A stretch of 64,000 nt of DNA, taken from Branchiostoma floridae (Eukaryota > Chordata > Leptocardii > Amphioxiformes > Branchiostomatidae). Below are positions 54,501-62,869 of the stretch, piece by piece. The stretch covers positions 16,304,187-16,368,186 of the forward strand of contig NC_049995.1 in NCBI RefSeq assembly GCF_000003815.2, in the 5' to 3' direction. A program made the position numbers and the translations under genes. The notes below the pieces were generated by a model. That model saw only the letters and a program-made list of their open reading frames with translations. It was not told the DNA's origin and made no database searches. Position 1 is the stretch's first letter, and each line of letters starts with the position of its first letter.

Positions 54501-57500
54501 AAGTTTGGACTTTTTTGTCAAACCTTTGAACATGGATGTCAGGTTTTAACCCGCTCGTCCACCAAAAAATATCTGACTTCATGACATGAAACTGATAAAA
54601 ATGTATTTTTGCAAGCCTCGAATGACAAATTTAACAACAAAACGGCTTCCAAACAATGTGTAAGACAGAAAAACACATCTCAGTTGAAGACAGCCTTGAT
54701 TTGAAATCCTTTTCAACAATTCAAGTACCACTCAGGACAAGATGTTGGCGTCCCACGGGAAAGTTTGTATAAAGTTTGTAAACCATTTGCGGTGTCACCT
54801 GATTAAATACAGCAGAGCTTTTACATCGGAAGTACCTTCCGTTGGGCGCTAAAGCGAGCACTTCAACCTCGCCCGGCTACACTTCCATTTGTCGCTCCGC
54901 GCTATTGGGCAAACATTTGTGCAGGAACTTTGCTCTGTTTGGAAAACATGCCTCTCGGTTTGACTCGTAGCCAGGAGATTTGTGTATGTGTGCGGGGGCT
55001 TAGAGTGTGTGTGGAAGGACTTACGAAGCATGGCATAAGATTTCAAATATTTTCACATCCTGTAGTACCTTTGTTGCTTACGATTCTTCTTAAAAAGTTC
55101 TACTACTACCTCTAGTAGTAGTCCTGTCAGGAAATCTATACAGACTAGGACAAAGTACTGTGCAATAAAAATATATTTTATAATGTGCAGAAAAACTGTT
55201 CAAAAGATCGAAAACATGGCTCAAATCAAATGCTCAATAAACAGTTCAGAGTTCATTATAATTAAAAACAGAGAATCATTCACTGATGAAAGACGGTGGA
55301 ATCAGATGCTATACTATCTGAAACTTCTGACAATTCAAGAATTTATCCAGTCCCTTTATCTATATTGTTGTATTATGTATGGAAATGAACGTTTTGTGTT
55401 GTTCCAATGCAATGAAAAACATAACTATGGCGACAGTGCTTTGTAGGCCATGCAGGGCTGTTACACTAATCTCATGTTTTCTAGCCATTATTTACCTAGT
55501 ATAGATTTCTACACTAACTTTGACTACTGTTCACCAGTGGGGATTTATCATGTAATCCCCCATCTTTACATGCTTGTTAAGTTTTGTCAACATGGTCACC
55601 ATATCCCCCACCATAACAATCACAATTCTTCACACTTTTTCCACAGAGATTTGTCCAGAAAATTGGGGTTACAAAACAGATCCCACGGCCACCGTGTCAG
55701 CGTGTCCGGAATCCGTGCGACCGGTTGCGCAGGTTGTTTTGGATTTAGCGGTAATTTGATCAAGGTTTACGTGAGCGAGGTCATAGCCACCTGTATAGCG
55801 TACTTGTAAGGGGGTTACAAAGGCAGGGGAAGGCATGGTCCAAGTCACGTAGATTCAACAGACTGTGTTTCAAAACCCTTTTCTTGGTGAGCTAACACCA
55901 GTAGCAGACTGCATTCTGTATGGATACTGTAATGCTGAAGTGGTTATTGAAATAGAAACAGACTAAGTAAAAGGCATTAAAACGTGAAAATGGACACAGA
56001 TTTTTTACACAGAAGAAAAAGTATTCTACACTTTTGACTGCAAACACCGTACTAGTAATGTGTATATTTTCAGCCACATATTTTTACTTGTCATAAAAAT
56101 TAAATTGCTGAGAATATTCGTCTTGATTTTACAGGATGTTGTACACTACACTTTTGACTGCAAACACCTTCTTGCATTTTTTCAAGGTGTTTTTCAACCA
56201 TATCTTTAACCTGCCATACTAACTAAGTTCCTAGGAATATCTAACGTCTTAGTAACTTTCACGTCAAAGTTTTAAAAGAACACTGTTTCTCTTGATTAAA
56301 CCTTGCTTACAGTAGTCCGCCCAACACCCGGCCGCAGTTACACTAATATACACTTACAATGTAAGTTACAGCCCCAGACAGCAGAGTTTGTGTTACACAG
56401 ACTGTTTCTCTGTAAAAGCCCAGAAAGTGTGGCTAATTCAGTTTCTCTCTCCCTTTTTTCCAAGCCAAATGAGTTGGAGGTAATTTACACCAGGTGGTCA
56501 CAGAAGACAATTTACCTGCAGGTATAATTACAGGTGTGTGGATGTAGTGGCGTTCCAGGGGGTAGGAGTTAGGGATAATTGCGGAAAGCTGTCGGATGGA
56601 TCGTTTCTTACATCTGACGGTTCAAGCTTTGCTAGTTTATATGGTACAGCAGTTAATAGTAATGATTATAGATACTGGATAGATACTTATAGATGATAAT
56701 AGATACTGGATAGTTTTAAAGAACACTTGCAACTAGATGTGCATTTTAGGTTAGGTGCGACAGGTTGTTCAGTGCAATATAACCAGCTGCTGCCACGCCT
56801 TGTGCCTGTAAAGCTGGAGTGTTACGCCAAAGGGCGGTTATACCAGCTATATAGACACAGAATTTACAGATTATCTTGTGCACAGTGTGATCATTGTTTC
56901 AACATGTCTTCATCAATCACTTGCTGTACATATTCTCTACTGTCCAACCTGTCCATGGTGATCAATCCAGAAAATAATTGGAGTGGACAGGTGGTCACTT
57001 TATATTAGAGTCCTTTAGACAGGATTCAAAATGATTGGGTCCATCGGGAAAAAATAACTTACAGAGGGACCATAAAAAAATGACCAGATGTTGACCTATA
57101 CTTATAATGCAAAGCTGGTCACCAGGGCAGACTGACTGTATTTCTACTTTTTTTAGTAAAGTTAGGCCACACCAATTTAATTTCTTGGTTCACGGATTTT
57201 TTCATAAAAAATATGGAGCGAGAGGGCGAAATAAAAACTAGAAAGGCAGCATTTTCGTGAAAATGCGTAATGTTTCCCGGTGGTTTTAACAATCAGTAGT
57301 TGACCGCTAAATTTTCATTGTAGCAACTTTTTGATTTCGCGAATCCACCCCCGTCACCCCCCTCCCTCTTAGCCGCTCCCTCTTACCGTGGCACTGATTA
57401 CAGTAGTGTGGTACGTTCACAAGCAAGCTCTGTTTCTTTACAAAAAAATGCAGAACAAAAAAGTGAGAAATGCGGGTTTTGATGTTGTAGTCGCAAGACA

Positions 57501-58921
57501 AAAGTATTCTTATATTAAATGATGTTTCAAAAGGAAAAAAAAAGACAACTGAAAAAAGTCTATCTACTCAGATTCGAACCCGGGTCGATCCAGCAACAAA
57601 AGCGTACTGATCAGGCACTCTGCCGATTCGGCCACTTGGCGCACAACTACGGTCGGTAACTTTTAACAGGTATGAAACGTTACAAATGTATTGCAACAGG
57701 TCCGTTCATAATTTCCAAGATTGCAAGGTCCAATTTTCTGAAGATAAATGTTTTTGTGTGAAAAGTTAGTGATCTCGTTCGTTCCATAGTGGGTACTTCT
57801 TCCTAGACCGCCTGCTTGGTTTGCTTGAAGGCATGGCCGGGCTGACGCCCGAGGTTTTCGCTGCCATAATAATGAAAACGATGCCGAGTTCCATTTTGTG
57901 TCCTGCGCGTTGATAGGTTTACCCCTGACGTATCCGCAAGACAGCCAGAATGTCAGCCAATCAAAAAGATGGAAACTTGGACTGCATGATGCAAGTTCCA
58001 TTTCTCCTTACTTTTGTCCGGTGGATATGCAAATACCTGTAAGGATGCTATATGTTTCTACCTTCGGGAAACATAATAAACATAAAAATTGTAAAATGGT
58101 TGGGGTAAAGGTAACGGCTAATGCAAAACATAAGGGAAAAAAAGTTTTCAGCTTGAAAAAAGTACAAAACACTATTACTGTACAGTAACAGCACCTGTTC
58201 ATTGAAAATTAGAAAAGTAATGTCAGTTTTTATGTTTGCTACACCAGAAAGTTGGTGAATGGTTTCATTAATGGTGAAAATTTTCTGAGTGGTAATTTTT
58301 ATTTTTATTTTTTTTCCCAAAAAATAGGGGCGAGCGAATCCGTGAACCAAGAGATTAAATTGGTGTGGCCTTAGGTTTAGTTGAAAACGTTTTTTTTCAT
58401 TAAACAGATGTCTTTTTTTCTTGTACTTAATATGGAACATTCATGATAATACGCAAGATAGCATTATTTCTCAAGCAGCTGGATTAACACTTTGGAAAAC
58501 ATTTCCAAAACCCATCCAGTTATAACTTGTGTATCTTATTACCTCTTATTCAAAATTCATCAACATATAGACAACCACAATTTACCTCTTTCAGCTGACC
58601 CAAAGCTGATAGTATCAATTTCCTCTCATCCAAGTGGACGGGCCCTCCAAGCTCCTGGTATGGTTTATCGATACGCGAGCGGTACCCTTGTCTCGTAGTC
58701 TGTCTCAGCCTCCTACCATAGTTCTCTCGGAAGACCTCCTCACGCGTCGGAGTTGTCGGGTTGTAGACGGTTTCGGAGCGGGCCTGGAGTTTCAGTCCCT
58801 TCTGCGTGGGGATCGGGAGCGGCTTGACCTGGACGTATGCCCGCGGGTCGTGTCGCGCGGTGCTGGCGGGGGCCATCATCGATTCCCGCGGTCACATCGA
58901 ACCCGACGGACTCAACCGCAT
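27513..58921 (-). CDS. Large 18-exon gene, coiled-coil protein, possibly CCDC60/DUF4698-like
   Basis: Exons in order of transcription: 58586-58921 (ATG at 58879), 51087-51197, 49953-50026, 48636-48839, 37988-38056, 37471-37632, 36658-36762, 35772-35871, 35030-35297, 33409-33474, 32324-32468, 31889-31985, 31180-31280, 30500-30640, 29287-29445, 28773-28863, 28134-28244, 27513-27620 (stop at 27513). The coding bases total 2406, or 802 codons, and phases agree at every junction with GT-AG introns, so the model is well supported. In order the protein has a basic N terminus (MMAPASTARHDPRAYVQVKP), an E/Q/R-rich coiled coil (REEEEEREQQLVKDAEEQ), an acidic run (SSDDDDESDDD), a conserved block (ESFFRQLCALNWLLESMSL and PISSCWDLKEPGGGKT), a Pro/Ser linker, then helical charged segments and a C terminus MPTEDYEEWLETRLQ. 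No signal peptide or membrane segment was seen. The resemblance to CCDC60 is from memory of its central block and unproven; the function is unknown. Confidence 0.88.
27825..27955 (+). mobile_element. SINE body fragment
   Basis: GTAAGTGGATTAATTAATTC, TTTGGATATGCAGCTTGTGT and GTACAAACCTGGTGTGGC match the body of the SINE at 8118-8310. The tRNA-like head is missing. Confidence 0.6.
27945..28140 (-). repeat. 63-66-bp tandem repeat made from the 3' edge of an exon
   Basis: About three extra copies of CTCTATAGCAGAGCTGATGT plus adjacent intron (TAATTATAACAACATGGAGG) stand next to the exon at 28134-28244. Each copy keeps the last ~25 exon bases and the GTACAT donor, read on the minus strand. Confidence 0.9.
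29861..30640 (-). repeat. Five partial copies of exon 14 beside the intact exon
   Basis: The intact exon is 30500-30640. Copies begin at about 29861, 30011, 30131, 30255 and 30408 and keep the donor side encoding RFADVSAEKALTLHDNLEAL, with intron sequence ATATCACACGTACCTG between most of them. They lack the acceptor side (SPAYFALYMD), so they act as spare donors. The 29861 and 30255 copies are longest and diverge at the same point. Confidence 0.9.
32090..32290 (-). mobile_element. SINE-like repeat with AAGCAGCATGTACCATTT
   Basis: GCAGCATGTACCATTTTTAA and GTCTTTGGAATGACTTGGC match 48028-48080, where a tRNA-like promoter is present. Here the tRNA part is lost. Confidence 0.5.
32514..32690. mobile_element. 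TAGTTCACCTTTATCCGC MITE, copy 2, truncated
   Basis: It shares the left terminus and the inner TTTGAAACC part with 26593-26815. The right terminus is missing. Confidence 0.75.
33082..33394. repeat. ~78-bp direct repeat flanking a CTCCAAGCAGA-type MITE
   Basis: TTCCCACAATTATTTGA followed by GATGACTGAGGAGGTT and ACACCTAGTGTGCTGCTGAG occurs at 33082-33159 and again at 33304-33394. Between them, 33160-33300 carries TTAGTCTCCAAGCAGACCC and inverted GGCCGGCTATC parts. Confidence 0.75.
33409..33905 (-). repeat. Exon 10 with two decayed upstream copies
   Basis: The intact exon is 33409-33474. Related sequence (CTACTGGTCCTTCTAT, then CTGGGCTGGAAAGG) recurs at about 33763-33803 and 33850-33915 with substitutions and gaps, each keeping the acceptor side. 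Confidence 0.75.
34229..34812. mobile_element. MITE with GGGCAAGT motifs, containing a nested SINE
   Basis: The ends GGGGTTGGACAAGTCC and ACTTGTCCAACCCTG are inverted, and GGGCAAGT/ACTTGCCC recurs many times inside each flank. The centre (about 34495-34655) is a minus-strand tRNA-derived SINE with B-box CGAACTCAGGACC and A-box CTCTAGCCGTTGCGCCAC. An A-run (34422-34441) also lies inside. Confidence 0.75.
36870..37073. mobile_element. Nearly palindromic 204-bp MITE
   Basis: CATAATTCCACCAGGTGCCA at the left pairs with TGGCACCTGGTGGAATTATG at the right. The pairing continues through CGCCACCTCAAAAAACG and TCCCAAGATTGTCTT. The whole element can fold into one hairpin. It sits between exons 6 and 7 of the minus-strand gene. 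Confidence 0.9.
39108..42296. other. 3.2-kb segment present only in the left arm of the foldback element
   Basis: The right arm joins the flanking bases directly (at 45256/45257), so this is an insertion in the left arm or a deletion in the right. It holds a (TTTC)n tract (39150-39180), about three ~180-bp tandem units (39330-39790) with TGTACCCTGG and GAGCTGAAATTTGACA, and a diverged duplication (about 39780-40300 versus 40380-41050). Both halves of the latter carry CAGCCAATCAGCGAAGAGGA and GCTAATTAATATTCATAAGC. No protein-coding frame is convincing. Confidence 0.7.
42597..44965. repeat. Palindromic array of 51-bp repeats with splice-site-like units
   Basis: About 35 units read in the plus direction to 44390 and about 11 in the reverse direction from there to 44965. 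The unit is 51 bp: ACACCGTACAGGTGAGTAAC, GTGTATTTCCTTTGATTACA and GACCAGGTAAG in order. Units near 43880-44390 form a diverged subfamily (TTGCCTATAGACCAGATAGG). As 51 is a multiple of three, frames of up to about 200 codons with a 17-residue period arise on the opposite strand. I do not consider them genes. Confidence 0.92.
46132..48020. other. Intron sequence, nothing recognised
   Basis: AT-rich, between the foldback element and a SINE. Short frames have no supported similarity. Confidence 0.5.
48020..48130 (-). mobile_element. tRNA-derived SINE, minus strand
   Basis: Read on the minus strand, a tRNA-like part ends in GAGTTCGATCCCCGGC (B-box-like), followed by AAATGGCACATGCTGCTTTC. The latter body is shared with 32220-32270. 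Confidence 0.6.
48160..48545 (-). mobile_element. LINE C-terminus and 3' tail, minus strand
   Basis: The minus-strand frame at about 48525-48350 encodes VEDETHLMSNCPFYDQKR and KLFKEATKLYPN, the Cys/His-containing tail of CR1/L2-type LINE polyproteins. The 3' end (48165-48215) has the GGCTAATTGTAAGTG type terminus of this family in reverse. Confidence 0.75.
48636..49740 (-). repeat. Exon 4 with five upstream copies of its acceptor side
   Basis: The intact exon is 48636-48839. Copies of its first ~70 bases (SLIQSVRLGKGLF, then LMDDEEA or LMNDEET) plus the preceding intron lie at about 48950-49035, 49130-49210, 49295-49355, 49450-49535 and 49620-49710. Each keeps an AG acceptor (CCCTAG). The 48.9-49.1 and 49.4-49.6 kb blocks are nearly identical, showing a second round of duplication. 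Confidence 0.9.
50140..50178. repeat. Perfect 15-bp hairpin
   Basis: ATGTTTAGTAGCTTA and TAAGCTACTAAACAT are separated by a short loop in the intron next to exon 3 of the minus-strand gene. Confidence 0.8.
51000..51197 (-). repeat. Exon 2 with a downstream copy of its donor side
   Basis: Positions 51000-51046 repeat the donor half of the exon at 51087-51197 (CTCTGCTGCTG, GTTCCTCGGCATCC, ACCAGCTGCTG). An AACA-type microsatellite lies between. The copy has no acceptor. Confidence 0.8.
51198..53670. other. Long intron 1 of the minus-strand gene, left part
   Basis: AT-rich with no supported exon, repeat or RNA gene. Confidence 0.5.
53675..53880 (+). mobile_element. LINE 3' tail, plus strand
   Basis: AGGAGTCGAACCCAATAACC and GCAATTAGCCCACGGGCAAG then AATTTGCAATAAACT match the other LINE ends in the window. 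Confidence 0.7.
53881..55646. other. Intron sequence, nothing recognised
   Basis: AT-rich with no feature that can be supported. Confidence 0.4.
55647..55750 (+). other. Candidate isolated exon in an intron, plus strand
   Basis: A 104-base stretch between a good acceptor (CACTTTTTCCACAG) and a donor (GCG|GTAATT) encodes ICPENWGYKTDPTATVSACP and ESVRPVAQVVLDLA in one frame. The spaced Cys-Pro pairs and Thr-rich middle resemble extracellular modules. No partner exon was found, so this may be chance or part of a nested gene. Confidence 0.25.
55751..56805. other. Intron sequence, nothing recognised
   Basis: The only regularity is a repeated CTACACTTTTGACTGCAAAC at about 56026 and 56147. Confidence 0.4.
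56806..56862. repeat. Lone unit of the 14.5-15.2 kb minisatellite
   Basis: AAGCTGGAGTGTTACGCCAA, AGGGCGGTTATACCAGC and TATATAGACACAGA match one unit of the array at 14464-15225, about 41 kb away. Confidence 0.8.
57162..58373. mobile_element. PIF/Harbinger-like element of 1.2 kb, TTA target duplication
   Basis: Ends of about 34 bp (57165-57200 and 58337-58370) begin GGCCACACCAATTTAAT and continue CTTGGTTCACGGAT. They are flanked by TTA (57162-57164 and 58371-58373). The first bases and target agree with the MITE at 4931-5401. A tRNA-like sequence lies inside. No transposase is seen. A single similar end (GGCCACATCAATTTAATT) is at about 59311. Confidence 0.75.
57570..57644 (-). pseudogene. tRNA-like sequence or SINE head
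   Basis: On the minus strand GTGCGCCAAGTGGCCGAATC, with an A-box-like part, is followed by CGACCCGGGTTCGAATC, a perfect B box. The acceptor stem cannot be closed, as the 3' strand does not match GTGCGCC, and the T stem pairs poorly. It is probably a tRNA-derived relic rather than a working tRNA gene. Confidence 0.55.
58892..58921 (-). promoter_or_regulatory. Short upstream ORF in the 5' UTR of the minus-strand gene
   Basis: An ATG made of the first exon base and the next two opens nine codons and a TGA (58892-58894), 12 bases before the main ATG at 58879. It could reduce translation of the main frame. Confidence 0.5.
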
Positions 58922-58984
58922 CTGTGAAGGGAGAGAAAATAATGTTCGATCATTAGTGAAAATGTAACAGTGGGGTTGGAGGAC

Positions 58985-59245
58985 TGATAAACTGACTATG
59001 CAAAAAGGCTGTCAGCCTTTTAGCGTAGTGGTTTAGAGTAGAGTAGAGTAGAGTAGATCATTCGGTTGAGTTTAGTGTCTTGGTTTGTGATCTGGCGGGA
59101 CGGATTCGGTACGGGTTCAAATCCTGCGAGTCAGGATATTGTTTCTTTCTGTTTCTACTCCTAATTCTTATTTGTATGCTGTACTCCTTTCTCACATTGG
59201 TTCCCACAACGGGAATCGAACCCAGGCCTCGGCGGTGCAGAGTGC
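58985..59245. mobile_element. tRNA-derived SINE-like sequences
   Basis: Positions 59015-59125 on the plus strand hold TAGCGTAGTGGTTTAGAG, a GTAGA microsatellite and a B box GGGTTCAAATCC. At 59208-59225 a second B box lies on the minus strand (CGGGAATCGAACCCAGG). Neither folds as a full tRNA. Confidence 0.55.
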
Positions 59246-59570
59246 AAAATACACAAAAACGTAAGACAATTGACAAAAATGAATTAGAATAAAGAAATAG
59301 CTAGAAAAGGCCACATCAATTTAATTTGATCTATTATGTAATCAGTCCGTTGGGAAAGTGAGTTTCTTGAAGCAGTGAACGAAAAGGTCTCAAAAAAATC
59401 TCAGTGCCCCCCTCCCCAGACCCGTCCCAAGGACAGTTTCTTTTCGTAGTTTTTACTCAAGTTTTTGTCCCCAAACTAACTTCAACATTAAATCAACACC
59501 AACACTACATTTTTCTACCAAACTCCTTCAACGGAAACCCCAAACTCTACACTTATTTGAGAGTTCTTAC

Positions 59571-59650
59571 CTAAAACTTTGGAGTTGAAAAGTTTGGGTA
59601 TCCGCCATTTTGGGAAGACTCGATCGAAGAAGCCGCCAAAAAAGTCTTAC
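59571..59650 (-). promoter_or_regulatory. Probable 5' non-coding exon and promoter of the minus-strand gene
   Basis: Read on the minus strand, AAAATGGCGGAT (a YY1-type start-site motif) at about 59601-59612 is followed by a donor TTTTAG|GTAAGA at 59571. The ATG at 59608 stays in frame for 13 codons, and after splicing to 58921 meets a TGA two codons later. It would be an upstream ORF, not the protein start. Confidence 0.5.
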
Positions 59651-60655
59651 AAACTTTATCTCCTAGTTTACTGAGCTAAATGCTTCGTTCCACACATACA
59701 GAAATGTTATCGCTATCACAACACGACAACAACTATTCCCCTAAATCGGCAAGTTTGGCGATGTTATTGATAGTGAGATAGCACGAGTGTCTTGAGACTT
59801 ACCGAGGAAGTTTGGCCAAAGTCTCGGGGGAATAACGCGGCTGCCCCGTCAACACTCTTTCCGTGCCTGCGGTGATTTCAACTCCCGTTTCCGTACCCTT
59901 TAACGCCTGTTATGCTACAAGAATATACAATTTACTCCTTTAAACCACCGGTTGGTGGCCTGTAGGAGTTGAAGTGTTCTCGAAACTCGGCGCCACCATT
60001 TGTGATCAACACTGATTCACAGAGGGGCGAACTGGACACCATTACAACACCTGAGGCGCTCTTCCACCATACAAACTCCCTCCCCACAAGCTCAACTTCT
60101 GAAGACTGTGTTTTGTTCGCTTTTGTTCCATCTACGATGAATTAAAACTTATGACAAGTCTTCAAAACGTTCCAATATGACATAGAAATGGATGAAAAAC
60201 AAGCAACGACACTAGCTTACGTTGTACACTACATTTTAACTTAGCATTAACTTTGTAAGGGTTGGTCTTCAGGTTTTGAGTGTCTTCAAAGAAAATATAA
60301 TGTCCTTTTCCTTGGAATTTATTTATTCATATTAAGTATTTCATTTTTATCGTTTGATTTTTTTGTTGCTATTTCGAGTCAGATCTGAACGACAAAATGG
60401 TCGTCCGGAAAAAAAAAAAAAACTTTTTGCACTGCCTTCCCTCAGGGGGTGCCGCCAGAGCCAGGAAGAGCTGATTGAAACGTCGCTTAGCAACATCAAA
60501 CAAAGGGTTCGCCGCCCGTGTCGGACCAGCGCTCTACTCAGGTGTGCAAAACAAGCCTCTGTCTTCAAGTGTTTGGTTTTCATTCCCCTTTGTTCTGGCC
60601 TGTAGTCTTTCTGATTAGGACGGATTGAGACTCGGTAAACAAGATAAGATAAAAA
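59651..60655. other. Upstream flank, nothing firm
   Basis: Mixed sequence with an A-run at 60409-60421. A plus-strand frame at 60354-60605 lacks recognisable features. No exon is assigned. Confidence 0.4.
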
Positions 60656-61210
60656 TAAAGTTTATTGCAAATTCTTGCCCGTGGGCTAATTGCAGGTAAC
60701 ATATTGAAATGTTTTATTGCAAATTCATGCCCATTGGGCTAATTGCAAGTGAACAAAATCAAATACTTCAATAAATAATCTAAATTCTAACATGCAAAGA
60801 TTAACTGCTTGTATGTAACGGTTATATACAGAATGTCGAGTACGATTCTAAAACCTACGTTACTATTGCGGGGTTTGACTTCTTTTTTGAAAACATAAGA
60901 GATTCAAACAGTGTAAAAACAATATCACGACTGTCTACTAGTACTCTAGTCTAAAGATAGTAAAAGCTAGCTCTCGATCATGGGTTATTGGGTTCGACTC
61001 CTTTTCAATCGAAGACAGTGTAAGACGAAAGATCCCACCTTTTTTTTCTATTATGTGTGGTTTTGTGATGTTAGAAGGAGAACTGTTTTCTTTTTGTCAG
61101 TGATCGTGAATGTGAGGAAGTTTGGGTGGAATTTGATGGCCTCTTCAAACAACTCTTTTCTTTCGTGATTGTAGAAAGAGCAGTTTGACATAAAATGTAC
61201 AAAATAAAGT
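60655..61210 (-). mobile_element. Nested LINE 3' ends, minus strand
   Basis: Two consecutive tails TTTATTGCAAATTCNTGCCC (60660 and 60711) show one LINE end inside another. Positions 60870-61205 repeat the minus-strand LINE C-terminal region found at 48300-48520 (GAAAGATCCCACCTT, TGTGGTTTTGTGATGTTAGA, AGCAGTTTGACATAAAATGT). Confidence 0.7.
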
Positions 61211-61740
61211 CAACAGCCAGAGGTGACCGAGTACTCGACTCATACGAATTCTAAGGACTTGACTTGATTTTACGGAAGCCATACGAAATTCAAGTCTAGC
61301 AATAATACTAGTAGCAATGTTGTATGTACATGTATAAAACTTGTGTGAATTCTGTGAAATTGTTTGTAGTAGATGGTATGAAGTCTGTAAATAAATACTA
61401 AAGTTTAAGTTCGTATATAAACTTCAATGGGCGCCCCTGGGATAAGCTTGTTCGCTCAGATTTTGGGTTACTCTCTTGAAGTAATTTTTCTTCGATTTCA
61501 TGATGTCGCATTGACAAAAAAATACATGTATCTATTGATCTTTTACAATTATTGAACGCGATCACGAGATCTACAAAAAACACGCAAAGAATTATGGACA
61601 TTGCCCAACCATCAAAAGTTTCAAAGTTCTTTATTTGTTCACAATATATCGACTTTTCATTCGCAAACGTACACACGAGGGCTAATTGCAAAGGAGCAAA
61701 CTGATACGATAGTGAAAATTTCTAACGGCATATAACGCTC
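61211..61740. other. Spacer with a partial LINE end
   Basis: TTCTTTATTTGTTCACAATA and ACGAGGGCTAATTGCAAAGG at 61625-61695 resemble a diverged minus-strand LINE end. Nothing else is seen. Confidence 0.45.
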
Positions 61741-61744
61741 TAGC

Positions 61745-61968
61745 TAGTTCACCTTTATCCGCCGGGTCACCTTTATTCGTTGTCCGTAAAAACAGCTCAT
61801 TTACGAGTATTAAGTCTGCGGACTGTGGTTTCTAATTTGCAATACATGTATTTTCAAAATGTTCCGATTTGAAACCACTGTCCGTCGACTTCATATACCT
61901 TAAAGTACGCTTTTACAAACAACGGATATAGGTCACCCTCCGATTAAGGTGAACCAGCGTTAGCTCCG
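61745..61968. mobile_element. TAGTTCACCTTTATCCGC MITE, copy 3
   Basis: The ends TAGTTCACCTTTATCCGCCG and CGATTAAGGTGAACCAG and inner TGTGGTTTCTAATTTG and TTTGAAACCACTGTCCG match 26593-26815. Confidence 0.85.
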
Positions 61969-62044
61969 TGAATTACTATGAAATATGACATACATTTGAG
62001 ACAATGGCTTATGATGAGTCTCAAATATTTTACTCACCTCAAGC

Positions 62045-62200
62045 AGAAGTTAAGCCTTGGCTTGTTTTACGTTTTTATCGGGCTTTCTATTTTGTAACTA
62101 GTGGACGAAAAATTCGGAAAAGAAAAAAAAAAACTGACAAAATAGAAAGCCCGATAAAAAAACACAGAAAACGACGTTCAAAACAAGCCGAAGTCTTAAT
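62045..62200. repeat. Hairpin-forming inverted repeat
   Basis: Left GCCTTGGCTTGTTTTACG and TATCGGGCTTTCTATTTTGT mirror right ACAAAATAGAAAGCCCGATA and ACGTTCAAAACAAGCCGAAG. It is probably a small MITE. Confidence 0.75.
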
Positions 62201-62869
62201 TTTCTTCTTTACAGACACGTGTACAACCTGTCATTAGTGCAAAATTAAGTTGTAAAAGAATGGAACGAACGAAAGAACAAAAAATGGACACAATGTTGTC
62301 TGTTGTCTTTTTGGGACGTTCTGGTACTAGTAAGGAGGTTTAAAAAAAATATTTTTGCCGAATTCTTCTCTCCGTAGGAAAATCTAGCGGGGTCTACAAT
62401 ACATCCTACCGTTACTGCCTATGACATAGCATAACCAAACAGGTGTATCGCTTAGACGCCGCGCCCTCTATCGGTACAGTGTGGAACGACAGCATTAAGA
62501 CGACAGACAACATTGCGTCTTTGTCGGCTGGTCTGTGGAGTGGGGTAAGGAGCGCTCCCGGTGCCAGCCATATGGGGAGGACAGGCCGGGGAGAGTAGGC
62601 CGGGGAGAGGGGGCCAGACTGTACCATTGTACCTGTAGGGAAAGAAAGTACAGCATTATTGCAATCACTTCTATGTCCTCTCAAACACATTTCTGGCTAG
62701 CTATGGCCCGTTTTGGAAGCTAAAATATGACATTTCTTGGATTACCACATACTTATGCTATGGCAAAGTCGGGACTCTTAGTTAAACAAAAAACAACAAA
62801 ATTATATAAACCTCTAACAGCGACACCTACCGGAGTGAGTGTCCTTTCTTACTGTCTTGCAAAATCCTA

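Noticed and set aside
57570-57644. Functional tRNA gene
   Set aside because: The A and B boxes are good, but the acceptor stem cannot be closed and the T stem is poor; kept as a tRNA-like relic.
60354-60605. 83-codon plus-strand frame
   Set aside because: Crosses an A-run, has a shadow frame on the other strand and shows no recognisable motif.
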